DNA of 64,000 bases from Bradyrhizobium sp. AZCC 1610 (GCF_036924515.1 NZ_JAZHRR010000001.1:5675001-5739000), one strand, 5' to 3'. Counted from the first letter of the stretch, positions 8,526 to 17,891 are shown. Numbers and translations are program-made. The notes: a model not told the origin generated them from the letters alone.

Positions 8526-9950
8526 CTACTTCTTTTTTGGTGTCAGCCAGTCTTCGTCTTCCAGGCCCGGTGCCCGCTTCTGCTGTTCCAGGATTTTCTT
8601 GTACTCCTCGGGAATCACCTGACTGCGTGATGCCTCGTTCAGCGTGTGCGGGAACCAGGTCGCAATGCCGGGGAAGGCAATCATCAGCCCAACGCAGATC
8701 ACCTGCAGGATCATGAACTGGAACATGCCGGCGTAAATCGTCGCGAGACTCCAGCCCTTGACCACCTGCTTGAGATAGTACGCTGACATGGCGACCGGCG
8801 GCGACAGGAAGGCGGTCTGCAGCACCACCGCAACCAATGCTGCGAACCATACGAGGTCGATGCCCATGCCCTTCACGACCGGGTAGAAGATCGGCAGGAA
8901 CACCAGGATGATGGCTGGCCACTCAAACGGCCAACCCAGCAGGAAAATGAGCAACAGCACGACAATCAACATCAGGCTGGGCGGCAACTGGAGGCCGAGC
9001 ATCGTCTCGGTGATCCAGTTCGCCGAGCCAAGGCGGGCGAACACCGCACCGAAAATGTTCGACGTGACCGCCAGTAGCAGGACCATGCTCGACGTCGCCA
9101 TCGTCGAGATCAGCGCCCGTTGCAGTCCGCTGAGCGAAAACCTGCGATATGCGATGGCCAGGATCAGTGCGCCGACGCTGCCGATGCCGGCGGCCTCCGT
9201 CGGCGTCGCAAAACCGCCGATGATCGAGCCGAGCGTCGCCGTGATGAGCCCGAGCAGCGGCAGCGTGCCGATGATTACCTCGCGCGCAATGTACCCCGCC
9301 GAGTAGATCCGCTCGTCCATTGGTACCGGCGGCCCGAGTTTGGGGTTCAGGAAGGCGCGGCCCATCAGATAGGCGATGTACATGCCGGCCAGCAGGAAGC
9401 CCGGCCCGAAGGCTGCAGCATAGAGATCGGCGACCGACACCCCGAGCACCGGCCCCATCACGATCAGCATTACCGACGGGGGAATCAGAATGCCGAGCGT
9501 GCCGCCCGCAGTGATGGTGCCCGCTGAAAGCTTGGCGTCATAACCCGCCTTCGTCATGATCGGCGAGGCCATGATGCCAAGAACGGTGACGGCTGCGCCG
9601 ACGATGCCCGTCGCCATCGCGAACACGGTCGAGGTCAGGATGACGACGAGGAAGAGTGCGCCGCGCACCGGCGCAAGCAGCATGCGGAACGCCGTGAAAA
9701 GGCGCTCCATGAGCCCCGCCTGCTCGGTGATGAAGCCCATGAAGATGAACAGCGGCACGGCGGCCAGCAGTTCCTCCTTCATCAGGCCGATGGTCTGGAA
9801 GTAGGCGAGATCGAAGACCGTCGCACCCATGCCCACGTAGCCGAACGCAAAGGCGAGAAACAGCAGCGTGAACGAGATCGGCACGCCGATGAAAATCGCT
9901 CCGAGCAGCACCAGGAGCATGATGAGGCCGATGAGCGCTTCTGCGGTCAT
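8526..9950 (-). CDS. dctM: TRAP transporter large permease subunit
   Basis: 474 residues of almost continuous hydrophobic helices, beginning MTAEALIGLIMLLVLLGAIF, with the DctM-type loop GGTLGILIPPSVMLIVMGP. DctM forms the sodium-driven channel of tripartite ATP-independent periplasmic transporters in the inner membrane. The ATG at 9950 overlaps the dctQ stop by four bases (ATGA), which indicates translational coupling; the longer open frame upstream is the shadow of dctQ. A charged tail follows the last helix. The TRAP assignment is firm; the substrate is a carboxylate-type compound only by family habit. Confidence 0.95.
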   Translation of the reverse strand: MTAEALIGLIMLLVLLGAIFIGVPISFTLLFLAFAFGYVGMGATVFDLAYFQTIGLMKEELLAAVPLFIFMGFITEQAGLMERLFTAFRMLLAPVRGALFLVVILTSTVFAMATGIVGAAVTVLGIMASPIMTKAGYDAKLSAGTITAGGTLGILIPPSVMLIVMGPVLGVSVADLYAAAFGPGFLLAGMYIAYLMGRAFLNPKLGPPVPMDERIYSAGYIAREVIIGTLPLLGLITATLGSIIGGFATPTEAAGIGSVGALILAIAYRRFSLSGLQRALISTMATSSMVLLLAVTSNIFGAVFARLGSANWITETMLGLQLPPSLMLIVVLLLIFLLGWPFEWPAIILVFLPIFYPVVKGMGIDLVWFAALVAVVLQTAFLSPPVAMSAYYLKQVVKGWSLATIYAGMFQFMILQVICVGLMIAFPGIATWFPHTLNEASRSQVIPEEYKKILEQQKRAPGLEDEDWLTPKKK

Positions 9951-10510
9951 ATCTCGACCTTCTCCTTGTGCTCGAGCTCGACGCCGGTGCGAAGCATGTA
10001 GATGCTCTTGATCAACTCGGACACGCCCTGGATCAGCAGCAACAGGCAGGCGAGCGGCACGACGAACTTGAACGGCCACAGCACCGGTCGCCACGGTGTC
10101 TGGTCCGACATCTCGTTGATCTGCCAGGCGTAGTGAAACTCGTTCCAGCTGATCAGCAACAGCATGATCAGGCTCGGGAAGAAGAAGACGATATAGGAAA
10201 TCGTGTCGATCAAGCCCTTCCTGCGGATGGAGAACTTCTCCCAGAAGAAGTCGGTGCGGATGTGAGCGCCCTTGTGCAGCGCGTAAGCAGCGCCGAGCAT
10301 GAACAGCGAGCCGTAGAGCATATAGGTTGCGTCGTAGGCCCATATGGTCGGAGCGTTGAACAGGTAGCGCGCTCCAACCTCGTAGGCGACGCCCAGAACA
10401 AGCGGCACCGACAGCCACGAGATGATCGTGCCGGTGCGATCCGTGAAGCCGTCGATGATCCGGATTATGGCCAGCAGCGCTGGCGACTGCCTGTCTGTTA
10501 TCTCAGCCAT
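9947..10510 (-). CDS. dctQ: TRAP transporter small permease subunit
   Basis: 187 residues with four predicted membrane helices (TIISWLSVPLVLGVAYEVG, then TYMLYGSLFMLGAAYALH, ISYIVFFFPSLIMLLLI, and a fourth near VVPLACLLLLIQGV). This is the DctQ layout; DctQ bridges the receptor and DctM. It overlaps dctM by four bases and is separated from dctP by a 93-base gap that holds a strong hairpin. Confidence 0.93.
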   Translation of the reverse strand: MAEITDRQSPALLAIIRIIDGFTDRTGTIISWLSVPLVLGVAYEVGARYLFNAPTIWAYDATYMLYGSLFMLGAAYALHKGAHIRTDFFWEKFSIRRKGLIDTISYIVFFFPSLIMLLLISWNEFHYAWQINEMSDQTPWRPVLWPFKFVVPLACLLLLIQGVSELIKSIYMLRTGVELEHKEKVEI

Positions 10511-10568
10511 CCCACACCCTACCGCCGACCGTTCGTGCGGCGCGACGCAGGCCGCCCGCGCGCGAACG

Positions 10569-10593
10569 GAGGGCGGCCTAACCGGCCGCCCTC
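10569..10593 (-). promoter_or_regulatory. Intercistronic hairpin between dctP and dctQM
   Basis: A perfect inverted repeat with 10-bp arms (GAGGGCGGCC and GGCCGCCCTC) and a five-base loop lies 11 bases after the dctP stop. No T-run follows. Such hairpins often protect the receptor mRNA or reduce read-through, so that the periplasmic receptor is made in excess of the permease. Confidence 0.6.
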
Positions 10594-10603
10594 GGACGAA
10601 GCC

Positions 10604-11710
10604 CTATTTCTCGACCGGGAAGTAGTAGTTCGCCATGAAGGAGTATGGCGGGAAATAGGACCGCTTGTACGGCACCACAGCGCTGGCATAAGTCTTCTGC
10701 GAGTCGTGCACCTTCTTGAAGAACGGGTTCTTGGCGCCTTCGGCCGCCGCGATCTCGTCCCACTTCTTGATGAAGGTCAGCAGGATCTCGGTCGGCGTGC
10801 GCAGGATCTGTACGCCGTGCTTCTGCTGCATCTCAATCAGCGCATCGGCGTTCTGGCGCTGCCACTTGGTCCACCAGACGAGGAATGTCTCGTTGGCCGC
10901 CGACTTGATGATCTCCTGGTGCTGAGCGCTGAGCTCCTTCCACACATCGCCGTTGATCACGATTTCGCCGACCGTCACGTTCTCATGCAGGCCGGGCGAA
11001 TAGTGGTACTTCCAGACGTTGTGGAAGCCGAGCTGCATGTCCTCGATGCCGCCGACCCACTCCGCGCAATCGATCACGCCGCGCTGCGCGGAGGGAATGA
11101 TCTCGCCGCCCGGCATGTTAACCACCGTGAAGCCGAGCGCCTGCCAGACTTCGCCGGCCATGCCGGTCTGGCGGCATTTCATGCCCTTCATGTCCTCCAC
11201 CGTCTGGATCGGCTTCTTGAACCAGCCGAAAGCCTGCGGCCCTGCAGGCAGGATGGGGAATACGACGACGTTGAGCTTGAGCTCCTTCTGATAGAACTCG
11301 TTGTAAAGATCGAGGCCGCCGCCGTGATAGAACCAGCCCATCACGTCCATGTAGTCCATGCCGAAGGTGCCGCCGGGACCGCCGGTGAACAGAATCGCGG
11401 TCTTGTTCTTGCCGGTCCAGTAGCCGGCCCACGCATGCGCTCCGTCGAGCACCTTCTTGTGGGTCGCGTCCAGCACCTCGAAGGCCGGCACGACCTGGCC
11501 GGCGGGCATTGCCTCGATCTTCAGCGTGCCGGCCGATAGCTTGTTCACCCGTTCGGCGAAGTAGGTGAAGTTATCATAGAGCGTGAGCGACGCCGGCCAC
11601 GTGGCCTGCATCTTCAGCGTCTTCGTCTGCGCTATGACTGCAGTGGTGGATCCGACAAACACCGATGCCATCAGGGCAGCGGTGATTAATCCCAGAAACA
11701 AGCGTTTCAT
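10604..11710 (-). CDS. dctP: TRAP transporter substrate-binding protein
   Basis: 368 residues starting MKRLFLGLITAALMASVFVG, a clear Sec signal peptide, after a GGGAGGAGAGG ribosome-binding site; the upstream open frame is basic and rejected. The mature part has TRAP DctP features (MQATWPASLTLYDNF, then CRQTGMAGEVWQALGFTVVNMPGGEI and the YHYSPG segment). It captures the substrate in the periplasm and delivers it to DctQM encoded immediately downstream. The sequence resembles the subfamily that binds oxo-acids or aromatic acids, but the ligand is not deducible. Confidence 0.95.
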   Translation of the reverse strand: MKRLFLGLITAALMASVFVGSTTAVIAQTKTLKMQATWPASLTLYDNFTYFAERVNKLSAGTLKIEAMPAGQVVPAFEVLDATHKKVLDGAHAWAGYWTGKNKTAILFTGGPGGTFGMDYMDVMGWFYHGGGLDLYNEFYQKELKLNVVVFPILPAGPQAFGWFKKPIQTVEDMKGMKCRQTGMAGEVWQALGFTVVNMPGGEIIPSAQRGVIDCAEWVGGIEDMQLGFHNVWKYHYSPGLHENVTVGEIVINGDVWKELSAQHQEIIKSAANETFLVWWTKWQRQNADALIEMQQKHGVQILRTPTEILLTFIKKWDEIAAAEGAKNPFFKKVHDSQKTYASAVVPYKRSYFPPYSFMANYYFPVEK

Positions 11711-12052
11711 GAGTCCTCTCCTCCCTTTGACGACGTGGCCTTGGCGCGTTCGCTTCGTTCTTATTTTCTTGTTTGCTGCCGTGCCGGGCCCTTGAAACCA
11801 AGTCTGCCACTGTAGCGTCAAGTTGTCATCTTGCTTTGTGGCCGCAGGAAGCGCCGGCAGGCCGCTTGCTGCGTGGCACGCTTTGCGGGCGTCGCGCCGG
11901 CGGATTTACCGCTGCTTGGTGCACCGCGGTCGACCTTCCTACCGATGGAGCATATGGCGAAAGCTCGGCCTGCTCCGGGGCGGAGCGGCCACCGCGCCTC
12001 ATGGCGTCCAGGCGCCGTCGCCACGACTGCAAATCACTTCAAGCGCAAAACT
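11711..12052. other. Intergenic region upstream of the dctPQM operon
   Basis: About 340 bases. Open frames here are short, overlap on both strands and show no recognisable content. It should contain the dctPQM promoter; no motif stood out. Confidence 0.45.
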
Positions 12053-12631
12053 TCACTCCTCCAATTTCTTGCTCAGTTCGGGATTGAGCTTGTTCCGATC
12101 GACAGACTGATAGAACGTGATGGGTCTGCATTTTCCCTCGAAATCCGCGAGGACAATGGCCGTCCACGGACTCGTGTTCTCGCCCGAACCGTCGCGTAGG
12201 TCCGGCATGACCTTGCGAGCAGCGATCACATACCAAGCGCGACCAGCTGCTGCGGCCTTCGCAGCCGCCGCGAACTCATCCAATATTCCGCGCAGATTTT
12301 TGCGCATTTCTTCTTCGCTGTCCCCGCGCAGATGCTTTCGAGACGACTTTCCCGCCTCTCCGTACTCATGATGAATGTTCAACTGCAGTCGGGCATCATC
12401 CACTTCGATCTTGGTGACCCGTATCGCGGCTCCGCCTTCGCGGAGATAGTCTCGCACCCGGACGTCGCAGGCCAAAAATCTGTCCGTGGGCGGCTGAGCG
12501 ACGCCAGCTGCAGGGGGGACCGCGGCAAGAGCCCGGGTGTTCTTTTTTCGAGAAGCAGCATCCGCAGGCATCGTGGCGATGGCGGCGCTGAGGAGCGCCG
12601 CGGCGAGCACGATTGGAAGAGGGGCATTCAT
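12053..12631 (-). CDS. Hypothetical secreted protein
   Basis: 192 residues with an N-terminal signal peptide (LPIVLAAALLSAAIATM, then PADAA) and a soluble domain. No family is recognised. Visible features are a helical middle (EEEMRKNLRGILDEFAAAAKAAA) and a C-terminal strand-rich part (TAIVLADFEGKCRPITFY) with a single cysteine; another cysteine is in LACDVRVRDYL, so a disulfide is possible. It is divergent from the penicillin-binding protein gene at 12777. Confidence 0.7.
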   Translation of the reverse strand: MNAPLPIVLAAALLSAAIATMPADAASRKKNTRALAAVPPAAGVAQPPTDRFLACDVRVRDYLREGGAAIRVTKIEVDDARLQLNIHHEYGEAGKSSRKHLRGDSEEEMRKNLRGILDEFAAAAKAAAAGRAWYVIAARKVMPDLRDGSGENTSPWTAIVLADFEGKCRPITFYQSVDRNKLNPELSKKLEE

Positions 12632-12776
12632 GAGTGCGCTGCCAATGTGGTGCTCTAAAACGCACTGGCCGCAGCGTTGGTTCCGGGGCTAGGGAACTTT
12701 TTCCTCAGTACAGCCTTGTTTAGTGTTCTAGAAAAAGCGGGACCTTACGGAGGCGGCTTTCGACCGGCGGCAGGTC

Positions 12777-15638
12777 ATGGACTCGATTCTCATCAAGATC
12801 TTCGCCACGGCGCTTGCCTTCAGCCAGGTCACTACCCGGCCGGATGGGGTCAAGACGGAGTTCGATGCGGTGCGCGACCGCTCTGAGGTGGCGCAGCTTT
12901 TGGGTGCCGGCTGCGCCCACATGCGCAAGGCTTTCGATATCGAGGACATCAACCTGGACGATCTGATTGCCACTGCCATGGATGACAAGGAGGCGTTGAG
13001 CAGCGAGATCAAGGCGCTCAAAGGCTTGAATCTGGCCGACCTCCAGATGGCCTACAGGCAGTTCTGCAAGGTCGAAAAAGTGGAAGAATCTCCGGTCGAT
13101 CTTGGTCAGGTCATCGCTTTCTACAACAGCGCGGTCAAGGATCTGCCCGACGCCGTGCAGCTCAAGCAGCTCAGGCTTCCTGGCACCAGCGTAGTCCTCG
13201 ACAACAAGAGCGAGCGCGTTGCCGAGATTTACGCGCCGAACAATCGCCGCATCTGGGTCAAGCTTGCGGATATCCCGGAAGCGGTGCGCAACGCATTCAT
13301 CGCCGCCGAGGACAAGCGCTTCTTCCAACACGCCGGCATTGACGAGCGCGGATTGGTCCGCGCCTTCATCGGCAACTTCGCGCAGCCGGGCCGGCCGCAG
13401 GGCGGCTCGACCATTACGCAGCAGGTCGCCAAGAACCTACTGGTGGGCAACGACATCACTTACGAAAGAAAACTGCGCGAAATGATCGTTGCCTCGCGGA
13501 TGGAGCGCGCCCTGACCAAGGCGGAAATCCTCGAGCTCTATCTCAACTCGATTTATCTCGGTCGCGGAGCCTGGGGCATCGAGATGGCGGCGCGCAGCTA
13601 TTTCGGCAAACCAGCCAAGGCGCTCTCCGCAGTCGAGGGCGCACTGCTCGCCGGGCTCGCCAAGGGACCTAACTACTTCAATCCCGACCACCACCCTGAA
13701 CGCGCGCGCGAGCGCCTTGCCTACGTGCTGGGCCGCATGCAGGACGACGCCATGATCGACGCCGCCGCGGCGCTAGCAGTATTGCCGCAGCTCGTCGAGT
13801 ACCGGCCGACGCGACGGGACTTCGGCTTTCACTTCGTCGATCACATCGGCCGCGAGGCAAAGGTGGTCGCGGGCCTCGATACTCTCACCAGTTCCTCCTA
13901 CACGGTGCGCTCGACCGTCAATTCGGCCTTGCAGCGCGTCGTCGAAGCGACATTGCAGGAGGGCCTCGCGCGGTACGAGCTGAATACCAATCGTTACAAA
14001 TTTGAGGGACCCGAGGCGAACATTTCCGATGCTGTCCGTCTCAAAGCGGCTGACCCGAGGGCCACGGAGCCGGCCTGGCTCGTGGCGTTGAAGACGACGC
14101 GGCTACCTCTCTATGACGTTCACTGGGAATCGGCGGTCGTCCTGGAGAATACGCGTGGCAAGAGCGGCCATGCGATCAACGTCGGTCTGACCGACGGAAG
14201 CATCCTGCCGCTGAACACCTGGAGCACTGCGATCCGGCGCAGTCTCAAGCCGTACGACGTGGTCTACGTGCAGGTGCGCAAAGCCAATGGTAAGCAAGCG
14301 GCGCGTGCCGATCTGCGCATTCGACCGACCGTGCAGGGAGCGGCGCTCGTACTCGAGAACGAAACCGGCCGCATTCTCGCGATGGCGGGCGGCTTTTCGT
14401 ATCCGGCAAGCCAGCTCAACCGCGTCGTCCAGAGCCTGCGGCAACCCGGCTCCACCTTGAAGCCGCTGACCTACCTCGCCGCTCTTCGGAAGGGATTGCA
14501 GCCTAACACGCTGGTGATGGACGAACCTATTACGCTGGCACCGATCGGGGCGACGGTCCACGCGCGCCAGCGCGGTTTCTGGTCGCCGAAGAACTACGAG
14601 GGCGGCGCTTCGGGCGCCATTACACTGCGGCGTGCGCTGGAAAACTCCCGGAATCTCGCCACCGCGCAACTGCTCGCGACCGGTCTCGACGACAGCGCCG
14701 AGCGAGGCCTCGACCGGGTCTGCGAGATCGCGATGGAAGCGCAGCTCTACAAGGAGTGCATGCGCTACTACCCATTCGTGCTCGGTGCCCAAACTGTGCG
14801 GCTCATCGACCTTGCGGCGTTCTATGCAGCGATCGCCAACGAAGGCGCACGACCCCAGCCCCATGCGATCGAAACGATCGAACAGGACGGCCGCCCAATC
14901 TACCGGCACGATCCGCATGCGGTGTCCTGGATCGGCTTCGCCGACCGCGCATCGTTTTACCAGTTGAAATCAATGCTGCAGGGCGTGCTCGCGCGCGGAA
15001 CCGCGCGCGTGGTGAAGCATCTCTCGCCCTATGCCGGCGGCAAGACTGGTACCACTGATAATTCGGCCGATGCCTGGTTCGTCGGTTTCACAAATGACGT
15101 CACCATCGCCATCTGGGTCGGCTACGACAATGGCGACGGCGGGCGCCGCAACCTTGGGCGCGGCCAGACCGGAGGGAAAGTGGCGCTGCCGATGTTCGAG
15201 CCGATCGTGCAAGCAGCCTGGGAGCTGCATGCTCCCAAGACGGCGTTGAACGGCCCTTCGCGCGAAGCCATGCGTCAACTCGTTGCTCTGTCGATCGATC
15301 CCCATACCGGCGATCCTGCACCGGCCGGCTCCGGGCGCGCTTTCACCGAGTACCTCAAGAGGGACCCGGCGGGCAGAATCGATGATACGCAATTTCGGAT
15401 CGTCTCGCGTGCAGAACGCTACGCCTATCGTGGCGGTCATGACGAAGGCGACGGGCCATTCCAGCAGTGGTTCAACGATAACCGCCTTTACGGCGATAAC
15501 CGGCCGCCCTTTCCATTCCCGAACTGGCGTCTTGGTCCGCGCGAATATCCCTCCTGGCGCGGATATCCCGATGACGAGGACCGCCCGCGACCGCCGCTCC
15601 GAGTCGATCCCGATTATTTCTGGCGGCGGCTGAATTGA
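12777..15638 (+). CDS. Class A penicillin-binding protein (GT51 glycosyltransferase plus transpeptidase)
   Basis: 953 residues. The GT51 lipid II polymerase domain is shown by FIAAEDKRFFQHAGID (catalytic Glu near residue 178) and QGGSTITQQVAKN. The transpeptidase domain has all three motifs: SxxK in RQPGSTLKPL (about residue 558), SxN in ENSRNLAT, and KTG in GGKTGTTDN (about 756). It acts in the periplasm on peptidoglycan. Odd: the N-terminus has only one short hydrophobic stretch (ILIKIFATALAFSQV) and about 100 extra residues before the GT51 domain, so membrane anchoring is unclear. The C-terminus is proline/arginine-rich. It is followed after 10 bases by a secreted-protein gene, probably co-transcribed. 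Confidence 0.95.
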   Translation: MDSILIKIFATALAFSQVTTRPDGVKTEFDAVRDRSEVAQLLGAGCAHMRKAFDIEDINLDDLIATAMDDKEALSSEIKALKGLNLADLQMAYRQFCKVEKVEESPVDLGQVIAFYNSAVKDLPDAVQLKQLRLPGTSVVLDNKSERVAEIYAPNNRRIWVKLADIPEAVRNAFIAAEDKRFFQHAGIDERGLVRAFIGNFAQPGRPQGGSTITQQVAKNLLVGNDITYERKLREMIVASRMERALTKAEILELYLNSIYLGRGAWGIEMAARSYFGKPAKALSAVEGALLAGLAKGPNYFNPDHHPERARERLAYVLGRMQDDAMIDAAAALAVLPQLVEYRPTRRDFGFHFVDHIGREAKVVAGLDTLTSSSYTVRSTVNSALQRVVEATLQEGLARYELNTNRYKFEGPEANISDAVRLKAADPRATEPAWLVALKTTRLPLYDVHWESAVVLENTRGKSGHAINVGLTDGSILPLNTWSTAIRRSLKPYDVVYVQVRKANGKQAARADLRIRPTVQGAALVLENETGRILAMAGGFSYPASQLNRVVQSLRQPGSTLKPLTYLAALRKGLQPNTLVMDEPITLAPIGATVHARQRGFWSPKNYEGGASGAITLRRALENSRNLATAQLLATGLDDSAERGLDRVCEIAMEAQLYKECMRYYPFVLGAQTVRLIDLAAFYAAIANEGARPQPHAIETIEQDGRPIYRHDPHAVSWIGFADRASFYQLKSMLQGVLARGTARVVKHLSPYAGGKTGTTDNSADAWFVGFTNDVTIAIWVGYDNGDGGRRNLGRGQTGGKVALPMFEPIVQAAWELHAPKTALNGPSREAMRQLVALSIDPHTGDPAPAGSGRAFTEYLKRDPAGRIDDTQFRIVSRAERYAYRGGHDEGDGPFQQWFNDNRLYGDNRPPFPFPNWRLGPREYPSWRGYPDDEDRPRPPLRVDPDYFWRRLN

Positions 15639-15648
15639 GATTGGCGCC

Positions 15649-16656
15649 ATGAGACTCCACCGTGCCGCTGTCCTCATCGCCGCCTGCGTGGCCACTTGCA
15701 CGGGCGTGGCCGCGCAGGAATTCCAGCTGGAGGATGTGCCCGCAGTCGCCAGCGTTCCGATCGCACAGATCAAACCGCGCACGGTCATCTTCGCCGACCA
15801 ACGCAACGACAAGCTCGCCGATTCCTCGACCGGGCTCATTCCGTTCGACGATTGGGCCCGCTCACGTCCGGTTCAGCGGCGCTTCCTCTCGCTGTTCCCG
15901 AGCTTCGTTGAGCCCACGCTCAACCAACAAACCAAGCTGAAGCTCTCGGTCTACCAGGCGGAGGCGCGGTTTCGACTTCCAAGACCGGCAGCGGCATTGG
16001 ATCTGTCGCGGTATGCGAATGTCGCGTTCCTCGAGCAGATCGATCCGGCAGTCAAGCACCGGCCGATCACGGCGGGCGATGCTGTTCCCAACAAGGACGC
16101 GGGCGCCGCGCACAACCGTCAGCCGAATCGCCAATGGTGCGAGGACGCGAAGGCGATCTGCGTGCAGTCCCGCTACATGTTCGAAGGGAAAATTCCGGCG
16201 GGCATTCAGCTTGCCAACAAGCTGCGCGAGGAGAGCAAAAAGCCCATTCCGGATTTCATTGAGTTCCAGAGTGAGATCATGTTGGTCACGCAGCCGCACC
16301 TTGCCGAGCTGCCGAGCCTGACAGGGCTCGACTCCACAGTCACCGGCGGGCTCGAGCAGAACATCTTTTGGGTCAACCAGGTCATCCAGTTCGGCAAGCT
16401 GCTTGCGGTTCTGCAACAGCATCCGACCGAGCGGGAAGCCGCCATCGCGACGGTCTACATCGTGATTGCGGTCAGGAACGACGTGCTGAACAAGCAAAGG
16501 GAATACAGCAAAACACCCATTCTGCGAAACCTCGTGCCCGCGCAACTGCTCATGGGCAACAGCTCCTTCAACAGCGGCGATTCGCTGAGCGCCGGCCTGC
16601 CGAAATACGCCAGAAGCCGCATCAAGGCGATCGCCGAATTGATGGAGCGGGAATGA
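15649..16656 (+). CDS. Hypothetical secreted protein, operon partner of the PBP
   Basis: 335 residues with a signal peptide (MRLHRAAVLIAACVATCTGV, then AAQ). No domain is recognised. The sequence contains two cysteines in the middle (WCEDAKAICVQ), likely disulfide-bonded, and helical C-terminal segments (HPTEREAAIATVYIVIAVRNDV). Its stop-to-start distance of 10 bases from the penicillin-binding protein suggests a joint role at the cell envelope, which is inference only. Confidence 0.8.
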   Translation: MRLHRAAVLIAACVATCTGVAAQEFQLEDVPAVASVPIAQIKPRTVIFADQRNDKLADSSTGLIPFDDWARSRPVQRRFLSLFPSFVEPTLNQQTKLKLSVYQAEARFRLPRPAAALDLSRYANVAFLEQIDPAVKHRPITAGDAVPNKDAGAAHNRQPNRQWCEDAKAICVQSRYMFEGKIPAGIQLANKLREESKKPIPDFIEFQSEIMLVTQPHLAELPSLTGLDSTVTGGLEQNIFWVNQVIQFGKLLAVLQQHPTEREAAIATVYIVIAVRNDVLNKQREYSKTPILRNLVPAQLLMGNSSFNSGDSLSAGLPKYARSRIKAIAELMERE

Positions 16657-16701
16657 GCAGAGCGTGTTCGCCAACGAATGGCGCCTCGACACACGCGCTT
16701 C

Positions 16702-16805
16702 CAAAATATCGAAAACAACCCCATGCAAAGTAGCAGGCGGCCGCCGGCATTCGAAAACAGTTTGACACGTCGGGCAAATCAGCGGCATTCCTTCATCATC
16801 CCGCA
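16702..16805. repeat. Dispersed intergenic repeat, copy 2
   Basis: Same two-block organisation as 2774-2891: CAAAATAT with AACCCCATGCAAAGTAGCA, about 25 variable bases, then TTGACACGTCGGGCAAATCA. The spacer differs between copies while the blocks are nearly identical, which suggests that the blocks are under selection or recently spread. Confidence 0.75.
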
Positions 16806-16965
16806 ATCTTATAAATCTACGTCGCCCCGCAATAGCGGGCGCGTCGGTACGATTGCGGCTCAGATCCTCACCCACAATTGAAATTGCACCAGATCGCCGA
16901 GGCGAACGATCACCTCCGCGTGGTCGAACCGCGCGCTTGCCGCGCGCCTGCCAGGGAGTATCGAC

Positions 16966-17628
16966 ATGAACACCGCTCCAGACCTTGCTATGCCAACGGC
17001 GATTGCCGCGACCGACCAGACCAAAGCCGCCGCAATCCCGCGGATAAAGCTCCTGTCGCACGGATTCTCGATCGATCATCCAGACCCTGAAATCGGCGAA
17101 CAGCTCATGGCGAACGCGCTGGGGGCACCCGATCGCGAATCGATGGATGGCATCCTCCGGCAATTGGTCAGGGCCAGCGTGAGCGGCGGGAGTCCCGACG
17201 AGGTCAACGTCTCTTTCATGATTTCGATGGTGAAGAGCATTCGCCCCCGGGATTCTGTCGAGGCCATGCTGGTGGCGCAGATGGTTTCCGTTCATGTGAT
17301 GGCGATGCGATGTGCCCATCACCTCGCGAATGCGGAAGACCTCGCCCGGCACGACAGCGCCGCGCGCGCATTGGGCAGGCTCGCCCGCACGTTTCCCGCC
17401 CAGATCGAGGCGCTCAACCGCTACCGGAGCCATGGCGAGCCTGCCATCACCGTGCAGAACGTGTCGGTCGGCGACGGCGGCAAGGCCATTGTCGGCAACG
17501 TCACGCAGCATGCCAGCGTGATCGTTTCGGACAAGAGCCCGGCATCCGCAGCGCGGAAGGCGCGGAAGGCCGCAGGCTCCAAGCGAGGGACCGCTTCCGC
17601 TGATGCCAGGCGGGAAGCACAGGCGTGA
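16966..17628 (+). CDS. Hypothetical protein of a phage-flavoured gene pair
   Basis: 220 residues, ATG start. A helical core (DEVNVSFMISMVKSIRPRDS, then LVAQMVSVHVMAMRCAHHL) is followed by AQIEALNRYRSHGE and a strand-rich segment (PAITVQNVSVGDGGKAIVGN) and a Lys/Ala-rich tail. The stop overlaps the GTG start of the next gene by four bases. Similar pairs are recalled as recurrent in Rhizobiales, often near mobile DNA, but no function is established. Confidence 0.75.
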   Translation: MNTAPDLAMPTAIAATDQTKAAAIPRIKLLSHGFSIDHPDPEIGEQLMANALGAPDRESMDGILRQLVRASVSGGSPDEVNVSFMISMVKSIRPRDSVEAMLVAQMVSVHVMAMRCAHHLANAEDLARHDSAARALGRLARTFPAQIEALNRYRSHGEPAITVQNVSVGDGGKAIVGNVTQHASVIVSDKSPASAARKARKAAGSKRGTASADARREAQA

Positions 17629-17891
17629 GCGATCACATCAGAACTACCGGCCCGATGCTGGCGAGCCCGCGTTGTGGCGCCAAAACCCGTTCCCGCGGCG
17701 CGTGTCGCTCGCCGGCCGTGCACGGCAGGAAGCGCTGCCGCATGCACGGCGGTGCACAGGGATCCGGCGCGCCAAAGGCCAACCAGAACGCGCGCAAGCA
17801 CGGCCTGTTTACCAGGGATGTGATCGCCGAGCGAAGGCAGATTCAGGCGCTGTTGGGTGAAGCGCGGAAGCTGCTGGATGAGATGAAGTGA
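17625..17891 (+). CDS. Small HGG/GAPKANQNA-motif protein
   Basis: 88 residues from a GTG that overlaps the preceding stop (GTGA), indicating coupling. It carries a four-cysteine-type N-terminal segment (PRCGAKTRSRGACRSPAV then RCRMHGG) and the motif GAPKANQNARKHGLFT. Proteins with this Cys/His plus GAP-x-GNxNAxKHG pattern are common in phage-like and transposon-adjacent regions of alphaproteobacteria. A zinc-bound nucleic-acid-binding role is plausible but unproven. Confidence 0.75.
   Translation: MSDHIRTTGPMLASPRCGAKTRSRGACRSPAVHGRKRCRMHGGAQGSGAPKANQNARKHGLFTRDVIAERRQIQALLGEARKLLDEMK

Noticed and set aside
8526..10418. 630-residue open frame spanning dctM and dctQ
   Set aside because: The first 156 residues are the out-of-frame shadow of dctQ; the real dctM start at 9950 overlaps the dctQ stop with ATGA.
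9968..11539. 523-residue plus-strand ORF
   Set aside because: Antisense shadow of dctQ and dctP, His/Asp/Leu-rich with no family resemblance.
15862..17511. 549-residue minus-strand ORF
   Set aside because: Antisense to the secreted protein and the 16966 gene and crosses the dispersed repeat; composition is that of an antisense shadow.
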